A stretch of DNA of 64,000 nucleotides from Calamus simplicifolius (taxonomy: Eukaryota > Streptophyta > Magnoliopsida > Arecales > Arecaceae), in assembly GCA_900491605.1 (NCBI GenBank), contig UESW01001611.1, forward strand, positions 124,001 to 188,000. The letters are read 5' to 3'. The notes under the pieces are model-generated. The model saw nothing but the letters and a program-made list of their open reading frames with translations, was not told the DNA's origin and ran no database searches. Below, piece by piece: positions 62,260 through 64,000 of this stretch. Numbering within the stretch: the first letter of the stretch is position 1; every line of letters starts with the position of its first letter. The position numbers and the translations under genes were made by a program.

Positions 62260-64000
62260 AACAAAAAAAACAGAGCGTTGTAGCTGAGAAATGGGCCGAC
62301 TGCTCTGTTTTCCTTGGTGCGACGCTGTTTCACAGCTGATTGCAGCCGTGAATGGTGGCCGGCGGCGACCGAACCACCAATGGATTGGTGACCGGCGCTG
62401 TCCAGTGTTGCGGTGTCTTAAGGCTACCGTCTTCTCCTCGTAATCACGGTGTTTGGGCCCGGGGAGAAGCCACTGGATTCCTTGTCGCCACGGCCTTGCA
62501 CGACTTGATTCGTGCTGGGTTCTAGGCTGGCAACGGCCGGACCTCCGCCGAGGACTCATCTCTAACCAGGGCCGGTGCTGGGGGGAACCAAGCCGACCCC
62601 GCTCCTTGCTGGTCGGTCCCTGGTACCTTGGTTTCAGGCAAGGAGGGCGGTGCCCTGCTTGCTGGAATGAAGGCGTGATGGAAGGTTAAGTATTAGCTTA
62701 GGCATCCCGTCCTGCTACACTGGTTTGGAGCGATATTGGAGCGATTTGGCGCTACAGTGCCTTGCTACAGTGGTTTAGGGCCTAGCGCGTTCGATTCTTA
62801 AAGCACCCTGATTTGTGTTCTAAGAGCCCTTTTAAGATTCGTGCTGCATCTTCGTCTTCTTCAATTTTTGTATTCTACCTCTGTGTTTTCGATCTCCTAT
62901 GGCTGAACTGTCTCAACTCAACCTTCTGCTCCCACTCCGATTGGGTCGATGCACCAAGGAGGATCGGTAGATCATGGAATCGTTCTCCGATTGATAATTT
63001 TGAGTGGGTTGCCCGATCGCCTTCCCCAGCTAAGACGGAGGAGCTTATCCGACTATTTTCGAACATCATTCAGGTCCCGATTCAGTCGCTGGAGGATGAG
63101 GGTTGCAGTTGAGGTCTCAGCAATCTTGCTCGGTGTCTCTCCCGGTGGGTTTCCGCTAGAGGTGATTGTCAGGGAACTCTATCGAGCTAGTATTATGGGG
63201 AACGTTGAGGCGATTTCAATGGCTCACCGACACTACATTCTCCGCTTCTCTGACCCCCAGGCCAAAGCCCTAGTCCTTGGAGGCCCTGGGTGGTTAATGG
63301 CCAGGTGCTCGTGACTGCGGATTGGATGCCATAGTTCATTCTAGCCGCGGATACTCTGCTTCAAGCTCTGCTCTGCCGCCTTCCCCTTCTTCCTATGAAT
63401 TCTGGGCTGAGGACATCTTATCTTCAATTCTATCGGTTGCTGGGGATTTCCTGTTTGCGGACGACTCTACCAAAGCAAGGAATCGGAGGGGTTTTGCCCG
63501 TGCCTGCATCCATGTGGATCTAGCCAGCCCTCTCCGGCCAGGGGCGCATGTCCGTGGGATCGGGGAGCCATTTTGGCAGCAGTTCTCTTACGAGAACATT
63601 GATGGCCTCTGTTCTTGTGTGGCTCCCTTCATCTCGCTGGGTCGTGCGCATCATCGAGGATCAGGCATCGCCTTTGTTTGCTTCCAGGTTTGGCCCTTGG
63701 ATGTCTGCGATCCGTCATCGTAGGCCAGCTATGGATCAGATTCTGTGCTAAGGGAGATGGCTCAGCCGGCTTCAGCTCTCTCCTTTGCTTCCAAGGATGG
63801 ATGGCAAGTCCCTAAGAAATTTGCTCGGCGGCAGAACGGGCGGCCCCCAGCTGCTTCAGGGGTTCGCTCCATTCCAGGCTCTGAGGGGGGGGGGTTTGAC
63901 CTCCTCCTCCTCACCTGGGTTGATGTCAGGGTCTTTGACTCAATCCCTTTCTGTGTACCGGGCGATGGATTGCGTGCCGGTTGACAATGTTGTTAAGCTA
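62260..64000 (+). mobile_element. 5' part of a LINE, running off the window
   Basis: A GC-rich leader from about 62,260, abutting an A-rich stretch (CAAAAAAACAAAAAAAACAG), precedes an ORF1-like coding region. Unlike the three truncated copies elsewhere, this one keeps a 5' region and lies on +. The true 5' boundary is uncertain and the 3' part is outside the window. Confidence 0.6.
62899..63984 (+). pseudogene. LINE ORF1 (DUF4283-like, knuckle remnant), frameshifted
   Basis: Probable start at ATG 62899 (MAELSQLNLLL). A DUF4283-like core lies at about 63,100-63,310: ILLGVSPGGFPLEVIVREL, then YILRF, LVLGGPGWLM. It is followed by RACIHVDLASPLRPGAHV and YENIDGLCSC near 63,600, where a CCHC knuckle would be expected. 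The pieces lie in three frames (breaks near 62,960, 63,100 and 63,310), so it is broken. In related LINEs ORF1 is a nucleic-acid-binding protein upstream of the endonuclease-RT frame. Confidence 0.65.

Noticed and set aside
1..64000. tRNA, rRNA or snRNA genes
   Set aside because: I looked for typical TΨC-like and box sequences and saw no convincing candidate; a dedicated covariance search was not possible.

Overview
This window is nuclear DNA of a flowering plant. Evidence: spliced genes with GT-AG introns, a plastid-targeted lysine-pathway enzyme, an R2R3-MYB gene, AT-rich intergenic DNA, and LINE, copia and MULE-type transposons. Very long introns packed with LINE and copia copies, and the MYB C-terminus, suggest a monocot, perhaps a palm; this is only a guess. 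I can support two host genes. Everything else recognisable is transposon or simple repeat.

Layout. 1-6.0 kb: a MULE-like element with inverted ends. It carries a broken plant-mobile-domain gene, a transposase N-terminal fragment, and 15 copies of a 27-bp palindrome in three clusters. 6.8-9.1 kb: a 5'-truncated LINE with a perfect 14-bp target-site duplication (TSD). 10.7-35.1 kb: a nine-exon diaminopimelate epimerase gene (+ strand, 356 aa). Its second intron is 14.9 kb, of which about 12.9 kb is transposon: two more LINEs of the same family, and an RTE-type LINE split by a 7.2-kb rearranged copia element with an inverted LTR arm. 35-46 kb: gene-poor, with diverged repeats. 46.0-47.0 kb: a fold-back element with about 175-bp inverted ends. 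47.4-48.5 kb: a three-exon MYB59/48-like gene (- strand) with an apparent one-base frameshift after the DNA-binding domain. 48.9-54.9 kb: no gene recognised, one candidate MITE. 54.96-61.25 kb: a copia element with two LTRs and TSD, whose 5' LTR holds a nested 1.02-kb solo LTR. 62.3 kb to the end: the 5' part of another LINE on the + strand.

The two host genes have no evident functional link. The main interest is the transposon architecture: a palindrome array in the MULE-like element, a palindromic copia rearrangement inside a host intron whose empty site can be read from the interrupted LINE, and two copia copies that share coding sequence and a noncoding 3' tail but have unrelated U3 regions.
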